The notes: generated by a model from the sequence alone, not told the origin. Counted from the first letter of the stretch, positions 1 through 9,730 are shown. The stretch: 64,000 bases of DNA from Sphingobacterium detergens (GCF_003610355.1 NZ_RAPY01000003.1:1-64000); one strand, 5' to 3'. Translations and numbers: made by a program.

Positions 1-120
1 CACGCTTACATGATTGTGTTTTCTTAAAGAACTTATCTCGCTTCAACTTCCGTATCCGCTATATTCCGATGAGCATTGCGCTCCTCTTTATCTTTCTTTT
101 GTTTCCCTCCGTTTCCGTTG
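1..120 (-). other. 5' leader of an rRNA operon (16S lies beyond the left edge)
   Basis: Read on the minus strand, this stretch follows two tandem strong promoters and ends in an AGTTCTTTAAGAA-like segment (21-33), which resembles the boxA antitermination signal of rRNA leaders. No open frame of note leaves the window here. The 16S gene itself is not visible, so the assignment is an inference from the tandem promoters and the boxA-like segment. Confidence 0.6.
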
Positions 121-126
121 GGACTG

Positions 127-156
127 CAAAGGTAGAAATCTTTTTTGAAATTCCAA
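127..156 (-). promoter_or_regulatory. rRNA operon promoter P2 (proximal)
   Basis: On the minus strand the -7 element TACCTTTG occupies 127-134 and the -33 TTG occupies 154-156, with a 19-nt spacer. This matches the Bacteroidota housekeeping sigma consensus (TTG, 17-23 nt, TAnnTTTG). Transcription would start near 121 and run leftwards out of the window. Confidence 0.65.
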
Positions 157-278
157 AAAACTTTTGAAGTTTTTTTTCTTTTTCTTTTTCCCGATTTCAG
201 CGCTCAACTTCCGTTAAACCCTTCTTTTTTTCATGGCCTCTTCTTTCGAAGTAACCGTTCCTCCCTTGCGGAGTGGTG

Positions 279-310
279 CAAAGATAGGGAGTTTACTAAC
301 AAACTTCCAA
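279..310 (-). promoter_or_regulatory. rRNA operon promoter P1 (distal)
   Basis: On the minus strand the -7 element TATCTTTG occupies 279-286 and the -33 TTG occupies 308-310, with a 21-nt spacer. It lies 152 bp upstream of P2, and both copies have TTGGAA at the -33 position. A tandem pair of near-consensus promoters ahead of a long untranslated leader is the usual layout of an rRNA operon. Confidence 0.65.
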
Positions 311-640
311 GCCTTTTGTTCTTATTTATTTCATTTTGCCGCTAACTCGCTGTGAACTTGGCCGATTCTTTTTGTAAAACAGCATCCCCAGGGGCTCCGG
401 GGGACAAAAAACGACGGTTATGGCCAGATCGGACGCAGGGAAACAGCGCCGAGACTGTGGAAACGCAGTGGAAAGGGGGCAGCAAGGGGATGGTGGAACC
501 GCAGCAGATACACAGTGGAAAGGTCGGAGAATGCAACGCGGATAGAAACAGAGACCTCATGGGAAAAGGGGCTCCGGCTAAGCTCGGGTTAACAAAAGGC
601 AAGTGATGCACAGAATGGCTCCGGAAACGGGGTGGTGTAA

Positions 641-763
641 TTATAATGATCGTCGCTAGGCAGGTTCCCTGCTGCCGCTCCGCAGTAGGAATAGCAGCAA
701 AGGTCCCAGCTCCATTATAGCAGCACCCTGTAGCTATAATGGAACAGGGGCAGATCGTTATAA
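641..763. repeat. Nested inverted repeats, possible structured RNA
   Basis: An outer pair, TTATAATGATC (641-651) with GATCGTTATAA (753-763), can form 11 bp including one G-U. Inside it, TCCATTATAG (711-720) pairs perfectly with CTATAATGGA (734-743) across a 13-nt loop. A GC-rich stretch near 656-685 can form further short stems. No coding frame fits. It could be a structured transcript or the remnant of a small mobile element. Confidence 0.4.
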
Positions 764-919
764 AATGACCTGTTCAGGGCACAATCAGGAAGAAACAGCA
801 ACAATAGAACTTAACAGCGGATCTCATGGCAACCGGAGGAAGTCCATACTGCAACAGCGAGACAACCGGTAGATTGCTTTCGAATTGCTTAGAAAATAAT
901 AGGGAGATAACTGGGAGTT

Positions 920-962
920 TACAGGGGGTTAACAGGGGTATAACAGGGGTAAACCCCTGTTA
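920..962. repeat. Tandem TAACAGGGGT repeats ending in an inverted copy
   Basis: TAACAGGGGT occurs at 930-939 and 941-950, preceded by a degenerate copy TACAGGGGGT at 920-929. It is followed after AA by its exact inverse ACCCCTGTTA at 953-962. The last two units form a perfect 10-bp palindrome with a 2-nt centre. The regular spacing suggests a protein binding array, but no binding protein is known from this window. Confidence 0.5.
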
Positions 963-1316
963 ATCCCATGTAATATCGTAGTTAAGACTTATCTATAACT
1001 TTCTTAGATACAAACAAGATATGATGCAGTCCTAACGAAGATCTGAAGCAGCGTATTGGGAAGACTGAATTACGGTTCCATTTCAAACCGACTTATAATA
1101 AGCTTGTGGCATGGTCAGGAATAACGCTAGAACTGAAAGACAATAAGAAAAGAATATAAATAGCATTACAAAGACCGAAGTTAATGCCAAAAAAACACCA
1201 AAACATAAAGCAACAAAGTCAAAATTAAGCAGGAATCCTTTTTTTCAGAAAAGAAAAGCATGACAATCAACAATAAGATAGTGTTCTTTACAACAGGGAG
1301 AATAGGCAGGAAAGAT

Positions 1317-1712
1317 TTATTTTTTGCCAGCTTTAAAGACCCAAAAACGCTGGAGCGTATAATTAAAGCCTAGAGAAACAAGCAACTCGACAAGTAACTT
1401 CGAAAACAAAAAATTGAAATGATATACATCCACCAGGAAGTGAATGCCAGTAGATTTAAGCAGAATACTACCACAGACAACAATCACAAATTTCCATAAC
1501 TGACTACCTACAGAATTTTGCGTGCTACCAAAAGACCAATACCGATTGATCAAGAAATTTACGACAGCACCTAGACTGCCACTGATTGCATTAGAAAAAG
1601 GAGCGCTAATATGCAGCAATTTATAACAGGCAGAATATACCCCAAAATCAAACAATCCGCCTAAAAAGGCGGAAAGTTGTGCTTTTAAAAAAGTAATCAC
1701 CTTTGAAGACAT
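1317..1712 (-). CDS. GtrA-like small membrane protein, possible lipid flippase
   Basis: A 131-residue, very hydrophobic protein with about four membrane segments, the size and layout of the GtrA family. Family members are thought to move lipid-linked sugars across the cytoplasmic membrane. The segment around residues 47-57 (VNFLINRYWSF) and the C-terminal NYTLQRFWVF match the two conserved basic-aromatic motifs of GtrA proteins. It is the last gene of the sphingolipid operon and starts 2 bp after the CDP-alcohol phosphotransferase stop. I infer that it flips a head-group donor or a finished sphingolipid, which nothing in the sequence proves. The family call is firm and the substrate unknown. 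Confidence 0.75.
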   Translation of the reverse strand: MSSKVITFLKAQLSAFLGGLFDFGVYSACYKLLHISAPFSNAISGSLGAVVNFLINRYWSFGSTQNSVGSQLWKFVIVVCGSILLKSTGIHFLVDVYHFNFLFSKLLVELLVSLGFNYTLQRFWVFKAGKK

Positions 1713-1714
1713 AT

Positions 1715-2407
1715 TTATCCCACCTCCTCTTGCTGCTTTTTTAATTTGTCTTCCTTATCCTTTGCATCGCCCAATTTCAACAAAAGACGCGTATCATTTG
1801 CATTAATAATAAAAAGTAAAATGCAAATGACGAATACACACCAATTAATAGAACCAGGCACGAAAACCTCTAATAACATCACTAAAGCTATAATGACACG
1901 TATTTCTGTTGGACCGAGTATCCCGGCATCTATCGTATATTTATCTGTAATCCTATACCTAAGTTGTGATATAATCATTGCCCATCCATATAACGAGACC
2001 AAAGTAAAGCCCAGATACTTATAGTCACCAGTCGTATAAAGCACATACCCTAATCCGATAAAGACTGTACTAATCCAATCCATTACGATATCCAACGCAA
2101 ATCCATACCAACGGCGCGATTTATTCCGATAAAAAGCTATACGCCCATCTAATGAATCACCAAACCATTGAACGAAAAAACCGGGTATACCCAAAAGTAA
2201 ATAGCGAATATCCACGTATTCTGCAAGTATAAAGCTCCCTAAAACCATTAACGAGCCAAAAAAACCGATCGCTGTAAGGCCATCCGAAGTAATCCAATTA
2301 GGAACCCTAGGTACAAGGTATGTAATCAACTTTTGTTCGGGTTCACTCAGGATATTTGTTCTTTTCCGATCTTGAAAAAGCTTTTTATTTATTTTAAACT
2401 CACTCAT
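1715..2407 (-). CDS. CDP-alcohol phosphotransferase family membrane protein (divergent motif)
   Basis: A 230-residue multi-span membrane protein of the CDP-alcohol phosphatidyltransferase type, the family that moves a phospho-alcohol from a CDP donor to a lipid or alcohol acceptor. The metal-binding signature is visible: D84, D87, G88, A91, G102, D106 and D110. Two departures stand out. The Arg that normally follows the Ala is Phe92, and the spacing from Ala to Gly is one residue longer than usual. The gene lies 9 bp downstream of the CerR-like gene and just before the GtrA-like gene. Sphingobacterium makes ceramide phosphoethanolamine and ceramide phosphoinositol, so a role in adding a sphingolipid head group is a reasonable inference. 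Ordinary phospholipid synthesis is the alternative. Confidence 0.75.
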   Translation of the reverse strand: MSEFKINKKLFQDRKRTNILSEPEQKLITYLVPRVPNWITSDGLTAIGFFGSLMVLGSFILAEYVDIRYLLLGIPGFFVQWFGDSLDGRIAFYRNKSRRWYGFALDIVMDWISTVFIGLGYVLYTTGDYKYLGFTLVSLYGWAMIISQLRYRITDKYTIDAGILGPTEIRVIIALVMLLEVFVPGSINWCVFVICILLFIINANDTRLLLKLGDAKDKEDKLKKQQEEVG

Positions 2408-2416
2408 TATCTGTGA

Positions 2417-3409
2417 TTATAACCATTTATTTTCTTTATACCAAGCTAGTGCCTCCATTAAGCCCGCTTTCAAATTATATTTAGGTTGGTATTGTATTTG
2501 ACTTTGAGCCAATGAAATATCACAGCCCCAATTTTCTGCTGTAAGTTCGTTCAATCGCTCTGGATATAGTACAGGTATTGTTTTTGAATTTTTATATACA
2601 CGTTCAAAGATTACTGCTACCGCTTTTACGACCCCTAAGGGAATATGCATTCGGATCATTTTCTTTTGCGTGAACTCTTTGAAAAATTTTGCCATTTCAT
2701 ATCTGTCATAGACCTGACCATCACTCAGATTGTATACTCTTTTCCCTCCTTGATCGAAACGACAGGCGTTTAAAATCGCTTGAACTAGATCCGTCACATA
2801 AATAAAGCTTAGTTTTTGAGGAGATCTCCCAACATAAGCATCCATTCCACCGTTCATTGTCTTGAAAAGAATAAAAATATCTTTCTCTCTGGGACCATAT
2901 ACTGCTGTAGGCCGTAAAATTGTCACCGGTTGATCCTCAAACTCACTCAATGCGAGTTCCGCCTTCCTTTTGCTTCGACCATAAGCTGTAACTGGACAGT
3001 AGGGATTGCGTTCATCAATTAAATTGGATGCATAAGGAACAGGTCCTATCGCTGCAAGACTACTTACAAATACAAATCTGCGGATTGGGTTTTCCAATGA
3101 AAAACAAGCCGACGCCAGGTTTTTGGTATAACCAACATTGACCTTTTCTAAATCTTCTTCGCGTTTGGCACGCGTCATTGCTGCAGCATGTACAACATAG
3201 GTATAGTTTTCCGATTCTAGCAAAGCTTTGATGGAAGCTTCATCAGCGAAATCAGGATAAACAAACTTATCCACAACAGAACGAATTTCTGAAACATCAC
3301 TCGACTTTCTTACGGCAGCATGAACTTCCATCCCTGCTTCCTTTGCCGCCCTTGTCAAATGATAGCCCACAAAACCACTCGCTCCAGTGATTAATATTTT
3401 TTCTATCAT
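2417..3409 (-). CDS. NAD-dependent epimerase/reductase, CerR-like ceramide pathway reductase
   Basis: A 330-residue extended short-chain dehydrogenase. The Rossmann signature GASGFVG is at residues 9-15, the catalytic Tyr-x-x-x-Lys is Y143/K147, and the catalytic Ser lies in VSSLAA near 116. In Caulobacter a protein of this family (CerR) reduces the 3-keto group of the acylated sphinganine. The position here, directly after the GNAT-like ceramide synthase candidate with a 4-bp overlap of stop and start, supports the same role. A sugar-nucleotide epimerase is the alternative from sequence alone, but no sugar genes are near. The substrate assignment is an inference from context. Confidence 0.72.
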   Translation of the reverse strand: MIEKILITGASGFVGYHLTRAAKEAGMEVHAAVRKSSDVSEIRSVVDKFVYPDFADEASIKALLESENYTYVVHAAAMTRAKREEDLEKVNVGYTKNLASACFSLENPIRRFVFVSSLAAIGPVPYASNLIDERNPYCPVTAYGRSKRKAELALSEFEDQPVTILRPTAVYGPREKDIFILFKTMNGGMDAYVGRSPQKLSFIYVTDLVQAILNACRFDQGGKRVYNLSDGQVYDRYEMAKFFKEFTQKKMIRMHIPLGVVKAVAVIFERVYKNSKTIPVLYPERLNELTAENWGCDISLAQSQIQYQPKYNLKAGLMEALAWYKENKWL

Positions 3410-4527
3410 AATGATTTTTGATACAAACGATAACGTTTGTACAATTCTCCGTTCATTTGTTCAATAGCATGGTTCATCATATAATTATGCTCCAACATCC
3501 ATGAACATTCGGCCCCTTTTATATTAGAATCTTTTGATTCTTTAATAATTCGACCATACAAACAGGCTTCAATACCAAGTTTGCGATAATCTTCTAATAC
3601 GCCCAACATCAACACCCGAAGCAAATTGATCTTTTTCTTCCCGAATAGCAGTTTGAAAATACCTGTAGGAAGCAAACGGCCTTTCTTTACCTTGATAAGG
3701 ATTTGATTAATATCCGGAATACCAAGACCAAAACCAACGAGTTCGCCATCTTTTTCAGCGACAATGGCAAAACGTGGATCAAGGATCATTTTCAGATCTT
3801 TAGCTGTATAGTTAAATTCATCTTCCGTCATCGGTACGAATCCTGAATTTTTGTCCCAAGCTCTATTATAGATATCACGAACCTTTGCAGCTTCATTTTT
3901 AAAATCCTTTACATTAAATTGGCGAAGCGTAATCCCTGACCTTTTTAAGCGTTCTTCCAGCCTATCTAAAAGCAATACAGAACGTTTATCCGCAGACTTT
4001 TCCATGACCAGATAGGCTCTTAGATCCACCTTATGTCCATACCCGGCATTGGTAACCAGGTCTAGGTAATATGGCGAATTATAAGGCATCATCGCCACAG
4101 GGGGCTTATCAAAGCCATCGACCAAAAGCCCCAATGTGTCATTGGTCGACAAATTGATGGGTCCTACAATGGTATCTCCGCCCTTGGATTTCACCCATTT
4201 CTCTGCAGTTTCAAACAATGCATTGGCAGCCTCCTGGTCATCTATACAATCAAAAAATCCCCATTGCCCTTCATTGACATGATTAAAGGCATTGTGATTA
4301 TTATTCCAAATCGCACAGATTCGACCAACGATCTTATCGTCACGATAAGCTAGAAAGGGTTGTGCTTGGGAATGTTTATAGAAAGGATGCTTATCAGGAG
4401 AAAGCAGGTCTTCTTGTTCGAGAAATAAGGCAGGTACATAATTAGGATTTCCCTCATAGAGACTATGAGGGAAATCTATAAACAACCGTCTTTGTTTCTT
4501 TGTTTCAACGGGTACAATCTGAATCAT
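3406..4527 (-). CDS. GNAT-fold acyltransferase, probable bacterial ceramide synthase
   Basis: A 373-residue protein with an N-terminal domain peculiar to this group (residues 1-190) and a C-terminal GNAT-like half. The acyl-CoA binding motif appears as YRKLGIEA, in the last quarter of the protein. No membrane segment is evident. Proteins of this size and type beside serine palmitoyltransferase act as the bacterial ceramide synthase (bCerS), which N-acylates the sphingoid base and is unrelated to the eukaryotic enzyme. Here it starts 13 bp after the palmitoyltransferase stop and overlaps the reductase gene by 4 bp, so translation is probably coupled. The acyl donor and its chain length cannot be read from the sequence. 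Confidence 0.72.
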   Translation of the reverse strand: MIQIVPVETKKQRRLFIDFPHSLYEGNPNYVPALFLEQEDLLSPDKHPFYKHSQAQPFLAYRDDKIVGRICAIWNNNHNAFNHVNEGQWGFFDCIDDQEAANALFETAEKWVKSKGGDTIVGPINLSTNDTLGLLVDGFDKPPVAMMPYNSPYYLDLVTNAGYGHKVDLRAYLVMEKSADKRSVLLLDRLEERLKRSGITLRQFNVKDFKNEAAKVRDIYNRAWDKNSGFVPMTEDEFNYTAKDLKMILDPRFAIVAEKDGELVGFGLGIPDINQILIKVKKGRLLPTGIFKLLFGKKKINLLRVLMLGVLEDYRKLGIEACLYGRIIKESKDSNIKGAECSWMLEHNYMMNHAIEQMNGELYKRYRLYQKSL

Positions 4528-4540
4528 ATACGATTAGATT

Positions 4541-6150
<1,610 letters not shown>

Positions 6151-6606
6151 ATGGCTTTATCTTCAGATATCAATATAAAAAATAAAAAAGCTTCTTTTGA
6201 GTATCATTTACTGGACAAATACATCGCTGGAATTCGACTACTAGGCACAGAAATAAAATCAATACGTGAGGGAAAAGCAAATATCAACGATAGTTTCTGC
6301 AGTTTCTTTAATGACGGCCTTTACATTCGTAATATGCATATTGCCGAATATTCCATGGGCTCATTTTATAACCACGAAGCAAAACGCGACCGTCAGCTTT
6401 TGTTGACAAAAAGAGAATTGAAAAAATTAAAAGAAAAAGGCGAGGAACGTGGTTTTACAATTGTTCCATTGCGCATATTTATCAGTTCACGCGGATTTGC
6501 AAAAGTTGAAATTGCTTTAGCACAAGGTAAAAAAGATTTTGATAAACGGGAAAATATAAAGGAAAGAGATGTCAAACGTGAGCTTGATCGCGTCATGAAA
6601 TTCTAA
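6151..6606 (+). CDS. smpB: SsrA-binding protein SmpB
   Basis: A 151-residue protein with the normal SmpB length. SmpB binds tmRNA (SsrA) and delivers it to stalled ribosomes for trans-translation. Conserved blocks are visible: the N-terminal NKKASFEYHLLDKYIAGIRL segment, GTEIKSIREG, the HIAEYSMGS turn, the RDRQLLLTKRE segment and the basic C-terminal tail KKDFDKRENIKERD that sits in the mRNA channel. tmRNA itself is not in this window. The gene stands alone and ends 5 bp before the convergent araC-type gene. Confidence 0.96.
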   Translation: MALSSDINIKNKKASFEYHLLDKYIAGIRLLGTEIKSIREGKANINDSFCSFFNDGLYIRNMHIAEYSMGSFYNHEAKRDRQLLLTKRELKKLKEKGEERGFTIVPLRIFISSRGFAKVEIALAQGKKDFDKRENIKERDVKRELDRVMKF

Positions 6607-6609
6607 CTC

Positions 6610-6645
6610 CATCATTGCGCCAGGACGAATGCTCCTGGCGTGATG
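6610..6645 (+). terminator. Hairpin at the smpB 3' end, inside the convergent araC-type gene
   Basis: CGCCAGGA (618-625 of the 6000s) pairs perfectly with TCCTGGCG (6633-6640) across a 7-nt loop, and CATCA/TGATG extend the stem beyond a 3-nt bulge. There is no T-run, so it may stabilise or end the smpB transcript without being a classic intrinsic terminator. It overlaps the last codons of the convergent gene. Confidence 0.4.
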
Positions 6646-7514
6646 CCCACCCTATTTTTAAACAGCCGAACGAAATAATTAACATCGTTGAAGCCTGCCC
6701 CAAAACAGGATTCCTTTACATTTCGGGTCAAGAGCAAAAGCTGCTTTGCTTTACCAATACGTTGCTGAATCACATATTCCATTGGGCTCAGCCCGAGTTC
6801 TCGATTGAACATTCGAGTCAAACTTGCCTTGCTCATATGAGCGGCCTTCTCCAATAAGTCTATGGATATTTTCTCGGTAATATTCCTACGGATAAACTCC
6901 TGTAAATGAACAAGTACTTTGTTGGGCGATTTCCCCACCTTCAATGCCATAAGAGACTGCGACTGCAGTAATCGAATTGTGAGCTCCTTAAATGTCAGAT
7001 CTGCCAAAACATCTTTAAGCGGATTCTCGCTTATAATAATCTGAAACAATTTATTAACAAGTTCGGCCAGTTCGTTGGAATTGTAAAGATGAAAAAGCTC
7101 AGGATCAATATGCCAACGGTCCAACTGTTCCTTTGGATAAAATTCATTTAAATAATCCAATACAGCTTCTATTTTCTCCTTCCGGATGGTGAGGGCCGAA
7201 CATTGCGTAGGTTGCTCCAGTGTAGCTTCCGGAAAGTCAATATGCATACCGACCATGGCCGGTAATACGATCATCTGTCCGGGCAGATAATCAAAAGCTT
7301 TCATATGATCCAAGTGCATTATTTTCTTCCCCTGGATCATATTGATCATCACCAGGTCATCAAACCGCAGGGGTACATATTCCGACACACGGTATGTCTC
7401 ATATATATTCAGTTCTAGGCTATCCAATGTAAACGCGCGTCGGTTTTCCACCAGCGTACTGAGTTCCCTTCCCTGAGAAAATGGTAACGTATGAATAAGT
7501 GTCCTATCTCTCAT
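6612..7514 (-). CDS. AraC-family transcriptional regulator
   Basis: A 300-residue protein with an N-terminal sensor domain (about 1-190) and two C-terminal helix-turn-helix motifs (about 205-300). The second ends in the usual GFNDVNYFVRLFKNRVGITPGAF signature. The N-terminal half looks like the AraC_N-type domain of regulators of aldehyde and alcohol metabolism. The gene is divergent from the aldehyde dehydrogenase at 7716 with a 201-bp shared control region, so I infer that it regulates the dehydrogenase and DUF779 genes. The inducer is unknown. Confidence 0.85.
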   Translation of the reverse strand: MRDRTLIHTLPFSQGRELSTLVENRRAFTLDSLELNIYETYRVSEYVPLRFDDLVMINMIQGKKIMHLDHMKAFDYLPGQMIVLPAMVGMHIDFPEATLEQPTQCSALTIRKEKIEAVLDYLNEFYPKEQLDRWHIDPELFHLYNSNELAELVNKLFQIIISENPLKDVLADLTFKELTIRLLQSQSLMALKVGKSPNKVLVHLQEFIRRNITEKISIDLLEKAAHMSKASLTRMFNRELGLSPMEYVIQQRIGKAKQLLLLTRNVKESCFGAGFNDVNYFVRLFKNRVGITPGAFVLAQ

Positions 7515-7671
7515 ATCGCATCAACTAAATATAATTGGAAATCAATCAAATATAACAAAAAAAATCCAAGCATTTGTTTTGGGCTATCCCAGAATAATAT
7601 CCCTACACTATACTGCAACAATGATGCTACCCTTTGCCTCAATAATGCTACGGTATTGAATAATTGCTGGC

Positions 7672-7679
7672 TAACTTTG
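7672..7679 (+). promoter_or_regulatory. Possible -7 element for the aldehyde dehydrogenase gene
   Basis: TAACTTTG fits TAnnTTTG and lies 36 bp before the start codon at 7716. A -33 TTG at the right distance is missing (the nearest leaves only 13 nt), which would fit a promoter that needs the divergent AraC-type activator. Confidence 0.4.
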
Positions 7680-7715
7680 ATAAGAAGGGATTAAAAATAA
7701 GTAATAATAAATCAT

Positions 7716-9218
7716 ATGAGCGCAATTAAAAGACCATCGTTCAAAGAACGATACGACAATTACATCGGCGGTAAATTTGTAGCCCCGATCCAAGGAAAAT
7801 ATTTTGACAATATCTCGCCCGTAGATGGTAAAGTATATACCCAGGTAGCACATTCAACGAAAGAAGATCTCGATCTGGCAGTTGATACCGCGTCCAAAGC
7901 CTTTGAGACCTGGGGGAAAACATCCGCAACCGAACGCAGCATTATCCTCAATAAAATTGCAGACCGCATCGAGGCTAATCTGGAATATATTGCTGCAGTA
8001 GAAACCATAGATAACGGAAAAGCAGTACGCGAAACGCTAAATGCAGATATCCCGCTGGCTATAGATCATTTTAGATACTTTGCCGGAGTAATCCGCGCCG
8101 AAGAAGGATCAATAACTGAATTAGACAGCAATACCGTTTCGTTGATTGTACACGAACCGATCGGCGTTATTGCACAGATCATTCCGTGGAATTTCCCAAT
8201 TTTAATGGCGGTCTGGAAACTTGCTCCAGCGCTTGCTGCCGGAAATACCGTTGTTTTAAAACCAGCAGAAAGCACACCCGCGTCAATTCTCGTCTTGATG
8301 GAAATTATTGGCGATCTGATACCGGCAGGTGTGATAAATATTGTGAATGGGTTTGGCTCAGAACTAGGCCGGGCCTTGGTAACCAATCCTAAAGTTGCGA
8401 AGGCAGCCTTTACAGGATCAACCGCAACAGGGCGATTAGTCATGCAATATGCTACAGAAAATATTATACCGGTAACACTGGAATTGGGAGGAAAATCCCC
8501 CAACATATTCTTCAGTTCTGTCATGGATGCTGACGATGCATTCTTGGACAAAGCAATCGAAGGTGCCGTTTTATTTGCCCTCAATCAAGGAGAAATATGC
8601 ACTTGTCCTTCGCGGTTATTAGTGCAGGAAGATATCTATGATAAGTTTATTGCCAGAGTCATTGATCGGGTCAATCAGATCAAAGTTGGGGACCCGTTGG
8701 ATCCGACAACAATGATGGGGGCCCAAGCTTCCAAAATTCAAAAAGACAAAATTATGTCTTATATCACACTAGGCAAACAAGAAGGAGCCGAAGTGCTGAC
8801 TGGCGGAGACGAAAATAATGTCGGCGCAGGTTTTGAAGAAGGTTACTACATCAAACCAACGCTATTCAAAGGAAATAATAAGATGCGGATCTTTCAAGAA
8901 GAGATTTTCGGGCCGGTCTTGGCTGTAACAACTTTCAAAGACGAACAAGAAGCGATCACTATTGCCAATGACACTATGTATGGTCTCGGCGCCGGTGTAT
9001 GGACCAGAGATGCGCATCAACTTTATCAAGTTCCACGCGCCATCCATGCAGGCCGTGTTTGGGTTAATCAATATCACTCTTATCCAGCTGGCGCTCCATT
9101 CGGAGGATACAAACAATCTGGAATTGGTAGAGAAAATCACAAGATGATGCTTGCCCATTATCGTCAGGCAAAAAATATGTTAATATCATACAGCAAGGAA
9201 AAACTAGGGTTCTTTTAA
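7716..9218 (+). CDS. Aldehyde dehydrogenase (acetaldehyde dehydrogenase type)
   Basis: A 500-residue NAD(P)-dependent aldehyde dehydrogenase. The oxyanion Asn is in WNFP (N159), the general base Glu is E256 in LELGGKS, and the nucleophile is C295 in GEICTCPSR, equivalent to C302 of the family. The GEICTCPSR form and a following DUF779 gene are typical of the AldB/ExaC-like acetaldehyde and chloroacetaldehyde dehydrogenases that oxidise short aliphatic aldehydes to acids. Length is normal and no residue is missing. The gene is divergent from an AraC-type regulator. The exact substrate is an inference. Confidence 0.9.
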   Translation: MSAIKRPSFKERYDNYIGGKFVAPIQGKYFDNISPVDGKVYTQVAHSTKEDLDLAVDTASKAFETWGKTSATERSIILNKIADRIEANLEYIAAVETIDNGKAVRETLNADIPLAIDHFRYFAGVIRAEEGSITELDSNTVSLIVHEPIGVIAQIIPWNFPILMAVWKLAPALAAGNTVVLKPAESTPASILVLMEIIGDLIPAGVINIVNGFGSELGRALVTNPKVAKAAFTGSTATGRLVMQYATENIIPVTLELGGKSPNIFFSSVMDADDAFLDKAIEGAVLFALNQGEICTCPSRLLVQEDIYDKFIARVIDRVNQIKVGDPLDPTTMMGAQASKIQKDKIMSYITLGKQEGAEVLTGGDENNVGAGFEEGYYIKPTLFKGNNKMRIFQEEIFGPVLAVTTFKDEQEAITIANDTMYGLGAGVWTRDAHQLYQVPRAIHAGRVWVNQYHSYPAGAPFGGYKQSGIGRENHKMMLAHYRQAKNMLISYSKEKLGFF

Positions 9219-9239
9219 CGCGCAGTGAATTAAAAGCGT

Positions 9240-9265
9240 AATGAAGAAATGCATTATTCTTCATT
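9240..9265 (+). promoter_or_regulatory. Intergenic hairpin between the dehydrogenase and DUF779 genes
   Basis: AATGAAGAA (9240-9248) and TTCTTCATT (9257-9265) form a perfect 9-bp stem with an 8-nt loop. It contains the upstream ATG at 9241 that would otherwise be read as the DUF779 start, so I prefer the ATG at 9283. It may be an mRNA processing or translation control element, or a protein-binding dyad. Confidence 0.45.
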
Positions 9266-9282
9266 TATCAATCTTTTCAGCA

Positions 9283-9657
9283 ATGGTCAACAGAATAGAT
9301 AGTACAGACAAAGCCAGAGATCTCATTCATACCCTTGAAGCACAACATGGTGCATTGATGTTTTACCAGGCTGGAGGCTGCTGTGAAGGGACTCAGCCCC
9401 AATGTTTTGAAAAAGGCGGGTATTTTCCCCGCATGAATGACGCCATGATCGGATTGGTTGAAGGATACGAGTTTTGGGTCGACCGGGATCTGTTTGAGTA
9501 TTGGAAGCATGCCCATTTCACACTTGATGTACTGGAGGGCTTTGGCCCGGGTGGTTTTTCGTTGGAAACACCACTTGGAAAAACCTTTAAGGTACATTAC
9601 CGGCTCTTTACAGACAAAGAATTAAAAGAACTTAGCCCGATCAAACGTAGTGAATAA
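9283..9657 (+). CDS. DUF779 family protein
   Basis: A protein of about 124 residues of the DUF779 family, whose members usually sit next to acetaldehyde dehydrogenase genes as here. The family's Cys-rich segment QAGGCCEG and the C-terminal FGPGGFSLETPLGKTF block are clear. Its function is unknown; a metal-linked or chaperone role for the dehydrogenase is only a guess. The frame opens earlier at 9241, but the extra 14 residues fall in a hairpin and the family start begins near MVNRIDS, so 9283 is chosen. It is followed by a strong terminator. Confidence 0.85.
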   Translation: MVNRIDSTDKARDLIHTLEAQHGALMFYQAGGCCEGTQPQCFEKGGYFPRMNDAMIGLVEGYEFWVDRDLFEYWKHAHFTLDVLEGFGPGGFSLETPLGKTFKVHYRLFTDKELKELSPIKRSE

Positions 9658-9661
9658 ACAC

Positions 9662-9691
9662 AAAAATGGGTGGAATAATCCACCCGTTTTT
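9662..9691. terminator. Bidirectional terminator
   Basis: GGGTGGA (9668-9674) pairs with TCCACCC (9679-9685) across the loop ATAA. The stem is extended by a T-G pair and by AAAAA/TTTTT, giving 13 bp. The A-run and T-run let it work for both the DUF779 gene and the convergent thioesterase gene. Confidence 0.85.
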
Positions 9692-9730
9692 CTAAGTTTT
9701 TGCCAGCTCTCCTCAGTCGAATTAGGCTGA

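Larger units (their letters stand above)
350..1316. other. Gene-free intergenic region with hairpins and short repeats
   Basis: About 970 bp lie between the rRNA promoters and the 3' end of the GtrA-like gene. Two overlapping antisense frames near 342-611 have no protein-like composition and are discounted. The part from about 380 to 780 is richer in G and C than its neighbours. It carries GGCTCCGG three times (393-400, 570-577 and 618-625), a nested hairpin (641-763) and 10-bp repeats (920-962). From 1000 to 1316 the sequence is AT-rich and I see nothing clear in it, not even a convincing terminator for the operon that ends at 1317. Confidence 0.6.

Noticed and set aside
145..345. A 66-residue Phe/Leu-rich frame over the rRNA promoters
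   Set aside because: It runs across two promoter elements and the T-rich spacer, and its composition reflects T-runs rather than a protein.
342..611. Two antisense overlapping frames of 84 and 89 residues
   Set aside because: Both have low-complexity, Pro/Ser/Gly-rich compositions unlike the neighbouring proteins, no start context and no recognisable motif. They mirror each other in GC-rich DNA.
836..880. A GGAGGAAGTCC segment resembling part of RNase P RNA
   Set aside because: Only this short match is present; the other conserved RNase P elements and the expected fold do not follow.
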